From CAZVCG01 sp964626265 (GTDB lineage Bacteria; Pseudomonadota; Alphaproteobacteria; UBA9219): a DNA stretch of 29,958 bases. Shown here piece after piece: positions 1 to 6,948 of this stretch. Positions within the stretch are counted from its first letter, which is position 1, and every line of letters begins with the position of its first letter. The position numbers and the translations under genes are program-made. Location: the NCBI GenBank assembly GCA_964626265.1, contig CAZVCG010000025.1, positions 1 to 29,958 of the forward strand, read 5' to 3'. Under the pieces are notes generated by a model that did not search any database, was not told where the DNA came from, and saw only the letters and a program-made list of their open reading frames with translations.

Positions 1-40
1 CAAGCTGGCTATGAGGGTTCGATTCCCTTCACCCGCTCCA
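1..40 (+). tRNA. tRNA-Gly, 3' portion only
   Basis: The window opens inside a tRNA. Bases 13-29 form a T arm (GAGGG / TTCGATT loop / CCCTT), followed by the acceptor strand CACCCGC, discriminator T and an encoded CCA at 38-40. The first base, C, falls at anticodon position 36, and the acceptor strand ending CCCGCTCCA is typical of bacterial tRNA-Gly, so an NCC anticodon fits. The 5' half and the full anticodon lie outside the window. Confidence 0.85.
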
Positions 41-114
41 TAATATTAGGCGTTTCGAAAGCGGAAGCAGACCTCGACGCTTCGAACAGCATAGTTATTT
101 GCATAAGGTAAAAC

Positions 115-969
115 ATGAACTTTGAATTATTAGATAATTACAAAAAGACGTTTTACCAATATAACAAAACACGACACTATATCGCGCAAGGGAGCGCGGC
201 TTTCATTGCGTCGGTTCCGCTTACGTTGTTGCAGTGTTTTGGCCTGTCGTTTCTTTCAACGGCAAATCTTTACAGCCAGGTTCTTTTATATGCAGGCGCG
301 ATCGTTACCGGCTTTGGCGGGCCTGTTGCGGGGTCCATTGCCGCATACAAATATTTCAGGGGGATCAAAGAGAAGAAGCATTTAAAAAATATAGAAAAGC
401 GAATATGCGCGGCTTGCGGCGATCCGGACAAATCAGAACAATATCTCGCCGTCGTTCAGAATGCCCGCGATGCCGCAAACCGGAGGCAGATTTTTTATGC
501 GAGATCAAGCAACGAATTCTCAAAAAATACTTTGCCGTTTTTGCTCGCAACGCTTCCCGTCGCGGTAATCTCTATCATGGGAGCGGATAGTCTCGTTCAC
601 GCGACTGAACCCGGATCTGGGCTTGGGGCGTTCCTTTGCTACGCCGTTGGCGGCATGTCTTCAGCCGCATCGGCCGCCATTCTGGGCGCTAGCGGATATA
701 AGAAAATCCAAGCTGGCGTTGCGCGAAGAATTTATGAAAGAACGGCGGATCTGTTGTTTGAAACTAAAAGAATTAACAAGGCCGTTTCTTTAGCGAAAAA
801 ATCATGCCCTCAAACTACGTCCGATGCATCAACCGAAGGTAGTAATGACAAGCGTCAGAATCAAGGGGCGTCCGCGCGGTGCGAAACTTTCGCAAATTCC
901 GACAAACGCGGAGACGACATTGAGCGTATGCGCCGTCCGCGCAGAAAACTCTATGAATTGACGCTGTAA
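115..969 (+). CDS. Hypothetical multi-pass membrane protein (284 aa)
   Basis: No family is recognised. The protein has two hydrophobic pairs that look like four membrane segments, at about residues 23-48, 54-78, 138-157 and 168-192. The two pairs are separated by a charged stretch (about 83-137) and followed by a Lys/Arg-rich hydrophilic tail. An AAGGT just upstream of the ATG is an acceptable ribosome-binding site. The gene starts 75 bp after tRNA-Gly. Its last 19 bases overlap the end of the convergent TPR gene, so the two 3' ends share sequence. It is the first of three genes lying where a tuf gene is often found between tRNA-Gly and tRNA-Trp. The membrane location is inferred from hydrophobicity alone. 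Confidence 0.65.
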   Translation: MNFELLDNYKKTFYQYNKTRHYIAQGSAAFIASVPLTLLQCFGLSFLSTANLYSQVLLYAGAIVTGFGGPVAGSIAAYKYFRGIKEKKHLKNIEKRICAACGDPDKSEQYLAVVQNARDAANRRQIFYARSSNEFSKNTLPFLLATLPVAVISIMGADSLVHATEPGSGLGAFLCYAVGGMSSAASAAILGASGYKKIQAGVARRIYERTADLLFETKRINKAVSLAKKSCPQTTSDASTEGSNDKRQNQGASARCETFANSDKRGDDIERMRRPRRKLYELTL

Positions 970-2903
970 TCAAGCGCTTTGGCCAGCAACTCGCCGCGCA
1001 CTTTTTCTACGACGCTCTCCCAGTCGCCAGCCTGCGTTTGGCGGAAGAGGCGGAGGGTGGGATACCAGGGGCTGTCGTCGCGATCCAAAAGCCAACGCCA
1101 GCAACCGTCGAAACGCGAAAGAACCCATGTGGGTTTCGCAAGCGCGCCAGCCATGTGAATGACTGACGTATCCACGCCGATCACGAGGTCAAGGTTTTCG
1201 ATGAGCGCCGCCGTATCGGCGAAGTCTTGGATTTCATTCATGAAATTTATGATGTTCAAGCCCGAAGGGGGATTTTTGAGTTGTACTTCCGGCTCGCCTT
1301 TTTGAAGGCTGAAATAGTGTACGTTGGGAATGCCGGCCAGCGGCGCGAACTGATCCAGCGACATGCTGCGGCGGCGGTCGACGGCATAGGAATCCGCATG
1401 GAACTTGCGCGGGTTGCCTGCCCAGAGAAGGCCGACTTTCAAGCCTTTAAAGGGCTTTAATTTCTCCTCCCATCGCAATATCTGATCGTCGGGAGCTTTT
1501 AGATAAGGGACATCCGCAGGGATAGTTTCAAGCGTCGTGTTGAAAATGAGAGGGAGCGACATCAAGGGCGCGCGGCAGTCGTGTTCGGGAACGGGCTGGC
1601 CTTCGGGAACGATAAGATCGACGCCGTGTACGCTTCGGAAGATGCGGGCGAGGGCCGGCGGGCAATAGAGAATGACGCGGCCTCCGAACTCACTGACCAT
1701 CGGGACGTAACGCACGAACTGGAGGCTGTCGCCAAGGCCTTGTTCGCAATGAAGCAGGATCGTTTTGCCGTCGAGGATTTTGCCGTCCCAAAGCGGCGCG
1801 GTAAAACCATGGTTGCCGATTTCCTTTTTGAGCCATCGGCGTTCGTATTGTTTCCAGCCTTTTTCAAAGTCGCCGTTGAGCAAATAAAGAAGCGATTGGT
1901 TCCACAGCGCGTCGCCGTAATTTTTATCGAGCGCCAGCGTAACGTTGTAAAACTCCATAGCCTCCTTATGGCGGCCCGCCTCTTGATGAATCGTGCCTAT
2001 GTTATAATACGCCGTCGCGAAATCGGGCTTTAACACGGTAGCGCGTTCGTAATGCTTGATGGCTTCTTCGTGTTTCCCCAAATCCTTGTATACATTGCCG
2101 AGATTGCTGTGGGCTTCGGCGTAATCGGGCTTTAACGCGATGGCGCATTCCAGTTGCTGCTTGGCTTCGGAAAGCCTGCCGAGATCGCGCAACGCGTTGG
2201 CGAGATTGTTGCGGGCTTCGACATAGTCGGGGCGTTGAGTTAAAACCTGTTCGTAATGTTTCAGCGCTTCGTCGGGTCGTTCAAGATTGCGGAGCGTCAG
2301 CGCAAGATTATTGCGGGCAAACAGATAGTCGGGCTTGAGCGTCAAAGCCTTTTCAAAAGACGCCAAGGCTTCTTCCATTTTGCCGAGGTCTTTGAGAACA
2401 AGGCCGAGGTTATTATGCGCTTCGGCGTAGTTAGGATTGATCTTTAAGGCCTTGTTGAAATATGCAGCCGCTTTTTCGGGTTCGTTTTGTTTCAAAAGCA
2501 CATAACCAAGGTTATTCGCCGCTTCGGCATAAGCAGGTTCAAGGGCGAGGGCGCGTTCGTAATGCTTTTGAGCTTCCGAGGCTTTGCCGGTGGAGATGTA
2601 TGCGTTGGCGATGTTATAGTGCAGGGCGGCGACTTTATCGTTTTTAGCGATGGCCTTGCCGATTAATGTAATCGCGGTATCGGGATCGCCTCGTTGGAAG
2701 CTGATAAGGCCCAGAAGATGCAGGCTGTCGATGTTATGAGGATCGCGTTCGAGGATTTGCCGGTAAAGCGTTTCGGCTTCGTTCAACTGTCCGGCCTGAT
2801 GATGTGACATGGCGGCGGCAAGCCATGCCTGAACCGAGGAATCGCCGTTCGTGGCCGTCTGCGGGTTTTGGCTTTGTTCGGAGCGGCGCTCTTTGCGTCC
2901 CAT
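951..2903 (-). CDS. TPR repeat protein with C-terminal glycosyltransferase-like domain (650 aa)
   Basis: Residues about 26-359 hold roughly ten tetratricopeptide repeats with an exact 34-residue period: the helix-capping prolines fall at 123, 157, 191, 225, 259 and 293. Residues about 378-640 resemble the GT9/heptosyltransferase-like domain often fused to TPRs in Alphaproteobacteria, with GLGDSLQFVRY near 389-399 and DTSVIHMAGALAKP near 578-591, the usual donor-binding signature. The likely role is transfer of a sugar to a protein or surface polymer, with the TPR superhelix as the recognition surface; the substrate is unknown. The first 25 residues are polar and low in complexity, with no signal peptide, so a cytoplasmic location is likely. 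It lies 53 bp downstream of the co-directional small gene at 2957-3451 and may be co-transcribed with it. Confidence 0.85.
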   Translation of the reverse strand: MGRKERRSEQSQNPQTATNGDSSVQAWLAAAMSHHQAGQLNEAETLYRQILERDPHNIDSLHLLGLISFQRGDPDTAITLIGKAIAKNDKVAALHYNIANAYISTGKASEAQKHYERALALEPAYAEAANNLGYVLLKQNEPEKAAAYFNKALKINPNYAEAHNNLGLVLKDLGKMEEALASFEKALTLKPDYLFARNNLALTLRNLERPDEALKHYEQVLTQRPDYVEARNNLANALRDLGRLSEAKQQLECAIALKPDYAEAHSNLGNVYKDLGKHEEAIKHYERATVLKPDFATAYYNIGTIHQEAGRHKEAMEFYNVTLALDKNYGDALWNQSLLYLLNGDFEKGWKQYERRWLKKEIGNHGFTAPLWDGKILDGKTILLHCEQGLGDSLQFVRYVPMVSEFGGRVILYCPPALARIFRSVHGVDLIVPEGQPVPEHDCRAPLMSLPLIFNTTLETIPADVPYLKAPDDQILRWEEKLKPFKGLKVGLLWAGNPRKFHADSYAVDRRRSMSLDQFAPLAGIPNVHYFSLQKGEPEVQLKNPPSGLNIINFMNEIQDFADTAALIENLDLVIGVDTSVIHMAGALAKPTWVLSRFDGCWRWLLDRDDSPWYPTLRLFRQTQAGDWESVVEKVRGELLAKALDYSVNS

Positions 2904-2956
2904 TCTTTATGATTCCCGCTCACCAGTTAAATCAGGAATCTCGCTAGCAGAGAGGG

Positions 2957-3451
2957 TTAGGCGTGTAAAGCGTATCCGCGCCTATGGGCTTTTTTCGCAT
3001 GGGTTACGGGCGGCTCATATATGACGCCGCGGCGTTCCAGCTTGTAATGCTGGCGTAAAAAGCCCGGCGACAGATAACCCGGCTCTTCATTGTTAACATG
3101 GCCAACATAATCGAGTTCATTTCGCGCCTGATTAAACAGCGCAACCATCGCACGTTTGAAGATGCAGCCCTTTTGAATGTCGTTAAATTTACCGGAAAGT
3201 CCATCTTGCATGGCTTTGATGATTATGGGCGCGCCTTTACCTTTTGGTTCGACAGACTCAATCGCAGGCATATCCATGCACAGGCTTTCGGACGTTACGA
3301 ATTCGATAACCTTGTAGGGATTTCGGCGAAGATGGGTCATGCCGCGCGAGGTGCATTCCCTTGAAGCCTTGGCGATTTCTTGTTCAATATCATCGGTATT
3401 GACGCAAAGGGCGTGACGCGTTTTGATAGTTTTCTTAGCGCTGCGGGGCAT
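2957..3451 (-). CDS. Hypothetical protein (164 aa)
   Basis: No family is recognised. The reading frame opens at 3544, but the ATG at 3451 (protein starting MPRSAKKTIK) is preferred. The 31-codon extension is rich in Phe/Tyr/Trp, unlike the rest of the protein, and has no Shine-Dalgarno; a weak GGAAA precedes 3451. Both termini are strongly basic and the central part is mixed alpha/beta in character. There is no signal peptide or membrane segment. It sits directly upstream of the TPR gene on the same strand, so the two may form a short operon reading away from tRNA-Trp. A nucleic-acid-binding role would fit the charge, but nothing in the sequence proves it. Confidence 0.55.
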   Translation of the reverse strand: MPRSAKKTIKTRHALCVNTDDIEQEIAKASRECTSRGMTHLRRNPYKVIEFVTSESLCMDMPAIESVEPKGKGAPIIIKAMQDGLSGKFNDIQKGCIFKRAMVALFNQARNELDYVGHVNNEEPGYLSPGFLRQHYKLERRGVIYEPPVTHAKKAHRRGYALHA

Positions 3452-3712
3452 GTATATTTTTTTCCAGAAATATAGATAAAACATAAGCATGGGCGTTATT
3501 ACGCGCCGGAAAACAAGCGCAAAAAACGCCTTTTGACAAGTCAATCTATAAGGAGGGGCATAGGGGCTTGAAAATTATCAAGAAAATTCTGCTAGCAACA
3601 GGTTGATATATAGGTTAAAAAGGCTTGTTCCCCAAAATAAGCAAGTCATTGTCCGGCGCGTTCCGCCGGACGGTGAAGACTGGGCGGAACGAAGCGATTT
3701 TGAGGTTGATTT

Positions 3713-3788
3713 AGGAGTGTAGCTCAATTGGCAGAGCGTCGGTCTCCAAAACCGAAGGCTGGGGGTTCGAGCCCCTCCACTCCTGCCA
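3713..3788 (+). tRNA. tRNA-Trp (anticodon CCA)
   Basis: A complete 76-nt cloverleaf is visible. The acceptor is AGGAGTG pairing with CACTCCT, the anticodon stem is TCGGT/ACCGA around the loop CTCCAAA, and the T arm is GGGGG-TTCGAGC-CCCTC. The discriminator is G and CCA is encoded. The anticodon is CCA, so it decodes UGG. A tRNA-Trp just upstream of secE-nusG is a common arrangement in Alphaproteobacteria, which supports the identification. Confidence 0.97.
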
Positions 3789-3821
3789 GCCTACGCGAAC
3801 GAATGTGAGCGAAGGCTGCCG

Positions 3822-3846
3822 CGTCGAAGCCCGAAGGGCGAAGACG
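3822..3846 (+). other. Nested hairpin with symmetric GAA internal loop, tRNA-Trp/secE spacer
   Basis: CGTC-GAA-GCCC-GAA-GGGC-GAA-GACG folds as a 4-bp stem, a symmetric GAA/GAA internal loop, a second 4-bp stem and a GAA loop. A further possible stem, CAGCCT (3787-3792) with AGGCTG (3813-3818), lies just 5' and overlaps the tRNA CCA end. No T-run follows, so it is not a classical terminator. It may be an RNA processing or transcript-stabilising structure. Confidence 0.35.
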
Positions 3847-3910
3847 GGCCAATTGACGTTCGCTACGGCTCGGCAAGCCATTAGCGAGTTTTAACTAAAG
3901 GATTAAAGGC

Positions 3911-4102
3911 ATGACGAAGATTGTCGAATTTACCCAGGAAACGAAACGCGAGATCGCCAAGGTGACCTGGCCGACGCGTCGCGAAACCGTCATGACGACG
4001 GCAATCGTCATTATCATGGCTTTGGTTGCCGGCGTGTTCTTTTTGGGCGTTGATTCCGCGCTCGGCTATGCAATCAGTCGCATTCTCGGTATGCGCGGTT
4101 AG
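3911..4102 (+). CDS. secE: Preprotein translocase subunit SecE
   Basis: SecE is the small essential subunit of the SecYEG protein-conducting channel in the inner membrane. The 63-residue protein has the short single-span form usual in Alphaproteobacteria. An N-terminal amphipathic region contains the family signature KREIAKVTWPTRRE (about 12-25), followed by one membrane span at about 28-50. AAAGGATTAAAGG precedes the ATG. It is followed after 32 bp by nusG, the standard secE-nusG order, and tRNA-Trp lies 122 bp upstream. Confidence 0.97.
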   Translation: MTKIVEFTQETKREIAKVTWPTRRETVMTTAIVIIMALVAGVFFLGVDSALGYAISRILGMRG

Positions 4103-4134
4103 TGAGATTGGAAAAAGTTTAGGAGATTTTGATT

Positions 4135-4665
4135 ATGACGCATAAATGGTATGTCATTCACGTTTATTCGGGCTTTGAAAAGAAGGTCGCGCAAACGATC
4201 CGCGAAACGGCGGTTAAGAAGGGGCTTGAGGAATATTTTTCGGAAATCCTCGTGCCGACGGAAGAAGTCGTCGAATTGCGTCGCGGGGCCAAGGTTAAAA
4301 CCGAACGCAAGTTTTTCCCAGGCTATGTGCTTATCAAGATGGAGCTGACCGACGAAAGCTGGCACATGGTCAAGAACACGGCCAAGGTGACGGGCTTCCT
4401 CGGCGGCGGCAGCCGTCCTTCGCCGGTTTCGGAAAAAGAAGCCCAGCGCATCATGCATCAGGTTCAGGAAGGCTTTGATCATCCCAAGCCCTCCATTACG
4501 TTCGAGGTCGGCGAGCAAGTGCGCGTGGCCGACGGCCCGTTCGCTTCGTTCAACGGCGTCGTCGAAGACGTGGACGAGGGCAAGGCGCGCCTCAAAGTGG
4601 CCGTGTCAATCTTTGGCCGCGCGACGCCAGTCGAGCTGGAATACACGCAGGTCGAGAAGATTTAG
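4135..4665 (+). CDS. nusG: Transcription termination/antitermination factor NusG
   Basis: NusG binds RNA polymerase through its N-terminal domain and links it to Rho or to ribosomal S10 through its KOW domain. The 176-residue protein has a complete NGN domain (residues 1 to about 115, beginning KWYVIHVYSGFEKKV) and a C-terminal KOW domain (about 122-176, with GEQVRVADGPFASFNG). The ATG at 4135 is chosen because AGGAG lies 9 bases upstream; an in-frame TTG six bases earlier would leave no proper spacing. The last codons are the source of the 22-bp sequence duplicated at 5345-5366 beyond the mazEF pair. Confidence 0.97.
   Translation: MTHKWYVIHVYSGFEKKVAQTIRETAVKKGLEEYFSEILVPTEEVVELRRGAKVKTERKFFPGYVLIKMELTDESWHMVKNTAKVTGFLGGGSRPSPVSEKEAQRIMHQVQEGFDHPKPSITFEVGEQVRVADGPFASFNGVVEDVDEGKARLKVAVSIFGRATPVELEYTQVEKI
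4643..4664 (+). repeat. Direct repeat copy 1 (nusG 3' end)
   Basis: This 22-bp sequence at the 3' end of nusG, from ACACGCAGG to GATTTA of the stop codon, recurs at 5345-5366 with a single T/C difference. The two copies bracket the mazEF pair and its promoter. Similarity stops abruptly upstream of both copies. The arrangement resembles the end duplication left when a cassette inserts at the 3' end of a gene. Confidence 0.8.
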
Positions 4666-4671
4666 GCCTGT

Positions 4672-4700
4672 TTGACTTCCGAGACGGAAGAAGGTAACAT
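4672..4700 (+). promoter_or_regulatory. Candidate sigma-70 promoter of mazEF
   Basis: TTGACT at 4672-4677 and TAACAT at 4695-4700 are separated by exactly 17 bases. Transcription would start near 4707, giving a leader of about 15 bases that still contains the AGAGAGG ribosome-binding site before the mazE ATG at 4722. The -10 element lies within the palindrome at 4693-4706. Confidence 0.5.
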
Positions 4701-4706
4701 GTTACC
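4693..4706. promoter_or_regulatory. Candidate operator: 14-bp perfect palindrome over the -10 box
   Basis: GGTAACATGTTACC is a perfect 14-bp inverted repeat covering the putative -10 element, 15 bp before the antitoxin start codon. MazEF-type operons are generally autorepressed by the antitoxin or the toxin-antitoxin complex binding an upstream palindrome. The position fits that role; binding itself is inferred. Confidence 0.5.
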
Positions 4707-4721
4707 CTTAAGAGAGGGAAC

Positions 4722-4991
4722 ATGCGCACGAACTCCAAAAAGAAGACGGCTTCCTCAAAGAAGGCGACTGCCAGTGGGCCTTTGACGGCTCAGCTTAAAA
4801 TGAAGCGATACAGGCAAAAGATGCGGCGCGCCGGTTTGCGCCCGATCCAGATCTGGGTTCCGGATTCCCGATCTCCCGATATTGCAAAAGAAGCCCGTAG
4901 ACAGTCGCTTCTGGCCAGTGCTTGTGCCGATGAAAAGTCCGTGCTCGATTTTATCGAAGCTGCAATGGCGGATATGGATGATTGGAAGTGA
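4722..4991 (+). CDS. MazE-type antitoxin, DUF3018 family (89 aa)
   Basis: The predicted role is to bind and neutralise the MazF-type toxin encoded immediately downstream and to repress the shared promoter. The N-terminal 35 residues are very rich in Lys and Ser/Thr. Residues about 34-67 carry the DUF3018 signature RRAGLRPIQIWVPDSRSP followed by EARRQSLLAS. The acidic C-terminal helix (about 70-89, ending ADMDDWK) is the usual toxin-wrapping segment. AGAGAGG lies just before the ATG. The stop codon overlaps the toxin GTG start (GTGA), so translation is coupled and antitoxin is made first. Confidence 0.88.
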   Translation: MRTNSKKKTASSKKATASGPLTAQLKMKRYRQKMRRAGLRPIQIWVPDSRSPDIAKEARRQSLLASACADEKSVLDFIEAAMADMDDWK

Positions 4992-5329
4992 AGCGAGGAG
5001 ACATTTTTCTGGCTGTAATATCGGGAGACTACGGTAAGGCCCGGCCTGTGGTCGTTGTCCAGAACGATCATTTTAATGAGACCCATGACAGTATTACCGT
5101 TTGCCCTATAACGACTTTTCTCGTTGAAACGCCGCTTTTCAGATTAAATCTTTCTCCATCTGGCGATAATGGGTTGCGTCTGCCATCCCAAATTATGGTC
5201 GATAAGGTTACATCCATTAAACGCGATCGTCTTCGTGGCCGTATAGGACGCATTCACAATAAGATGCTTGTGCAAATTGATCGGTCCCTTGCGTATTGGC
5301 TTGGTTTGCAGACGGACAACCAAGTATAG
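4988..5329 (+). CDS. MazF/PemK-family mRNA endoribonuclease toxin (113 aa)
   Basis: This is a sequence-specific ribosome-independent mRNA interferase by family. It carries the MazF/PemK fold signatures: KRGDIFLAV at the N terminus, GKARPVVVVQND at residues 16-27 with the conserved Arg19-Pro20, and CPITT at 39-43, the region of the catalytic Thr. The GTG at 4988 is preferred over an in-frame TTG at 4982 because it forms a 4-base GTGA overlap with the antitoxin stop and begins directly at the conserved KRGD. All expected core motifs are present, so the toxin looks intact. The cleavage sequence cannot be read from the protein. Confidence 0.9.
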   Translation: MKRGDIFLAVISGDYGKARPVVVVQNDHFNETHDSITVCPITTFLVETPLFRLNLSPSGDNGLRLPSQIMVDKVTSIKRDRLRGRIGRIHNKMLVQIDRSLAYWLGLQTDNQV

Positions 5330-5344
5330 AAATTACTATTTACG

Positions 5345-5366
5345 ACACGCAGGCCGAGAAGATTTA
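5345..5366 (+). repeat. Direct repeat copy 2 (displaced nusG-end sequence)
   Basis: This stretch matches nusG 4643-4664 at 21 of 22 positions, including the stop codon, but lies 702 bp downstream, outside any gene and just after the toxin. It may be a remnant of the original nusG 3' end left after insertion of the mazEF cassette, or a recombination-site copy carried by the cassette. Confidence 0.8.
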
Positions 5367-5475
5367 AGGCTTCTCTTGCGCAAAGTCGCCGTATTAACCA
5401 AGAAAAGCGTTTGTTTGCCGCCTCTATGGGCGATAGGATTGTTGCGTTTTCATGATATATTTCAGGGGTCGATTA

Positions 5476-6717
5476 ATGCATCAAGAAAAATCCGCAGGCC
5501 GAAGCAGCAAGGATATTACGAAAAAAGAGGGCAAGAAACGCGCTATCCATTGCCAGCACCATATTCATGGCATCGCATATAACTACGATCCGGAAAAAGA
5601 CGAGACGGCAGATAATCGCAAGGAGAGCAATTTTGGAGCCTATTTCCTGAAATGCGTTCCCGGAACGCGTTTTTGGAGCATCGTTCATCGTAGCCGCGCG
5701 ACGGCTTTGAACGGCAATGACATTATGTATGAAGGCCTGGATTATCTGCAAGGCGTGGCGTTGTTACGGCTTGCCGTGGACAAGGTTCGCGCGGAACTCA
5801 AGGATAAACCCGGTTATGAAATTGTGAACCTCAATAGAGAAGATAATTCTCTTGAGGCCGCCGAGAAGGAATTAAAGGAATTAGGCGTTTTCAATTCGCC
5901 GCGTGAAATGCTCACAATCGATTGTCTTGGCGGCAAGCCCATCTTCCAACTTGATAGCGAAAAAATAACTTCTTACGAACGCAAACTGGAAATCGATCTG
6001 ACGTTTGGGGTTTGGAAGGACTTTGAGAAGGTGCAAACGGAGGCGCATGGTCATAAATGCAGCGCGGGAGAAGGCGAATGCATTACGCGCCGAATTATGG
6101 CGTGCGGCCCGATTGAATCGTTGTTGGAATACTTGCCACGCTTGAGAACAAACATAGTCGAAAGGCTCGTCTATAACCTGGATTCTGAAATGAAAGATGC
6201 GTTGCAGGAAGTGGTCGAGAGAAATAAAGAACTTAGTGAGCTGGAAAAACACCTGAGTAAGAGGATTCCGTTGCTCAGCGACAAGTATTCCGCTGCGGCG
6301 CGCGAGTTATCCATGAAAATGGATTATGTCGCCGGCGCAGGATGGGGGCATATCGCGCCGCCGGGCGAAGACATACACAATTCATATTCAAGCAAATATA
6401 TTCTTGAAAAAGACAGGGAAACCAATTCGTGGACAATCGTTCAATATCATACTGTTGTAAGGCGTGGCGATAATACCGATCGTTATATCGTTCAGGACGG
6501 ACTGGATTTTGTCGAAGGTCTGGTTGAGCTTTACAGAAAAACCGAAAATGAGTGTATCAGTCATAAAAAGACGAAGAACTGCTATTGTAGTCCCGGCCAA
6601 TATCATGGCCCGAATTCGCTGGAAACGGCTCTTGAAACCGTAGGGCTAAGGCGGCCTTCGAACGTTAAAGAAGGCTTTGTCGCAGGCTTGAAAAGGCGAA
6701 TGGGGTTAAATAGGTAG
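5476..6717 (+). CDS. Hypothetical protein with internal repeat (413 aa)
   Basis: No family is recognised. The ATG at 5476 is chosen over one at 5452 because AGGGG lies 7 bases upstream. The first 60 residues are basic and polar. Two segments resemble each other: residues about 66-100 (FWSIVH, then EGLDYLQG, then a leucine-rich helix) and about 318-352 (SWTIVQ, then DGLDFVEG, then a helix), suggesting a duplicated small domain at each end. The middle (about 225-282) is helical, charged and possibly coiled coil. Cys/His clusters occur at residues 26-31, 192-202 and 359-377 and could bind metal. There is no signal peptide or membrane span. Codons look more A+T-rich than in the flanking ribosomal genes, which would fit acquisition. 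Confidence 0.7.
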   Translation: MHQEKSAGRSSKDITKKEGKKRAIHCQHHIHGIAYNYDPEKDETADNRKESNFGAYFLKCVPGTRFWSIVHRSRATALNGNDIMYEGLDYLQGVALLRLAVDKVRAELKDKPGYEIVNLNREDNSLEAAEKELKELGVFNSPREMLTIDCLGGKPIFQLDSEKITSYERKLEIDLTFGVWKDFEKVQTEAHGHKCSAGEGECITRRIMACGPIESLLEYLPRLRTNIVERLVYNLDSEMKDALQEVVERNKELSELEKHLSKRIPLLSDKYSAAARELSMKMDYVAGAGWGHIAPPGEDIHNSYSSKYILEKDRETNSWTIVQYHTVVRRGDNTDRYIVQDGLDFVEGLVELYRKTENECISHKKTKNCYCSPGQYHGPNSLETALETVGLRRPSNVKEGFVAGLKRRMGLNR

Positions 6718-6748
6718 CCCGAAATTGGCCACCTCGATTACCGCCTCA

Positions 6749-6767
6749 CCCCGGATCAAGTCCGGGG
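6749..6767 (+). repeat. Palindrome CCCCGGA-TCAAG-TCCGGGG
   Basis: This perfect 7-bp inverted repeat has a 5-base loop. The same sequence is widespread as a dispersed palindrome in alphaproteobacterial genomes. Here it seems to sit inside the left flank of the two-hairpin repeat at 6774-6839: the second copy of that element has CCTCACC followed almost directly by AGCAAAA, whereas here this palindrome plus a few bases separates the two motifs. Confidence 0.7.
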
Positions 6768-6773
6768 CAGACT

Positions 6774-6839
6774 CTGCAAAACTAAGGGTTTACCATGTAA
6801 ACCCAAGTTTTTGCTTCCTCTCCCTTAAAGGGAGAAGGA
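6774..6839 (+). repeat. Dispersed two-hairpin element, copy 1
   Basis: The element contains GGGTTTAC-CAT-GTAAACCC (6786-6804) followed by CTCCCTT-A-AAGGGAG (6820-6834) and ends in GAAGG. It matches 26035-26098, where the first stem is GGCTTTAC/GTAAAGCC: the base pair has changed on both sides. It lies in the 367-bp non-coding stretch between the 413-residue orphan and rplK, which also holds the L1 leader and one copy of the CTGGATTCCCGC repeat. Confidence 0.7.
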
Positions 6840-6897
6840 TATAGTGATAATACTGGACTTTACCTAAGTAATTTGCCTATAAACCAGCCCAGCAATG

Positions 6898-6946
6898 GCG
6901 TGGGAGGTTAATCCCTAAAGCGTTCCCTTGGGATGCCGCACCACGC
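6898..6946 (+). promoter_or_regulatory. L1-binding leader of the rplKA mRNA
   Basis: GCGTGG (6898-6903) pairs with CCACGC (6941-6946). Inside lies an asymmetric internal loop, GAGGTTA against GCCGCA, then a second stem ATCCC/GGGAT (6911-6915 with 6930-6934). GTGGGAGG is also the sequence of the 23S rRNA L1-stalk site. Excess L1 binds such mRNA mimics upstream of rplK and represses rplK-rplA translation in bacteria. The position, about 140 bases before rplK, fits. The regulation is inferred from the family. Confidence 0.7.
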
Positions 6947-6948
6947 GA

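Noticed and set aside
3452..3544. 31-codon N-terminal extension of the 164-residue protein
   Set aside because: There is no ribosome-binding site for the upstream starts and the composition is unlike the rest of the protein; the ATG at 3451 is preferred.
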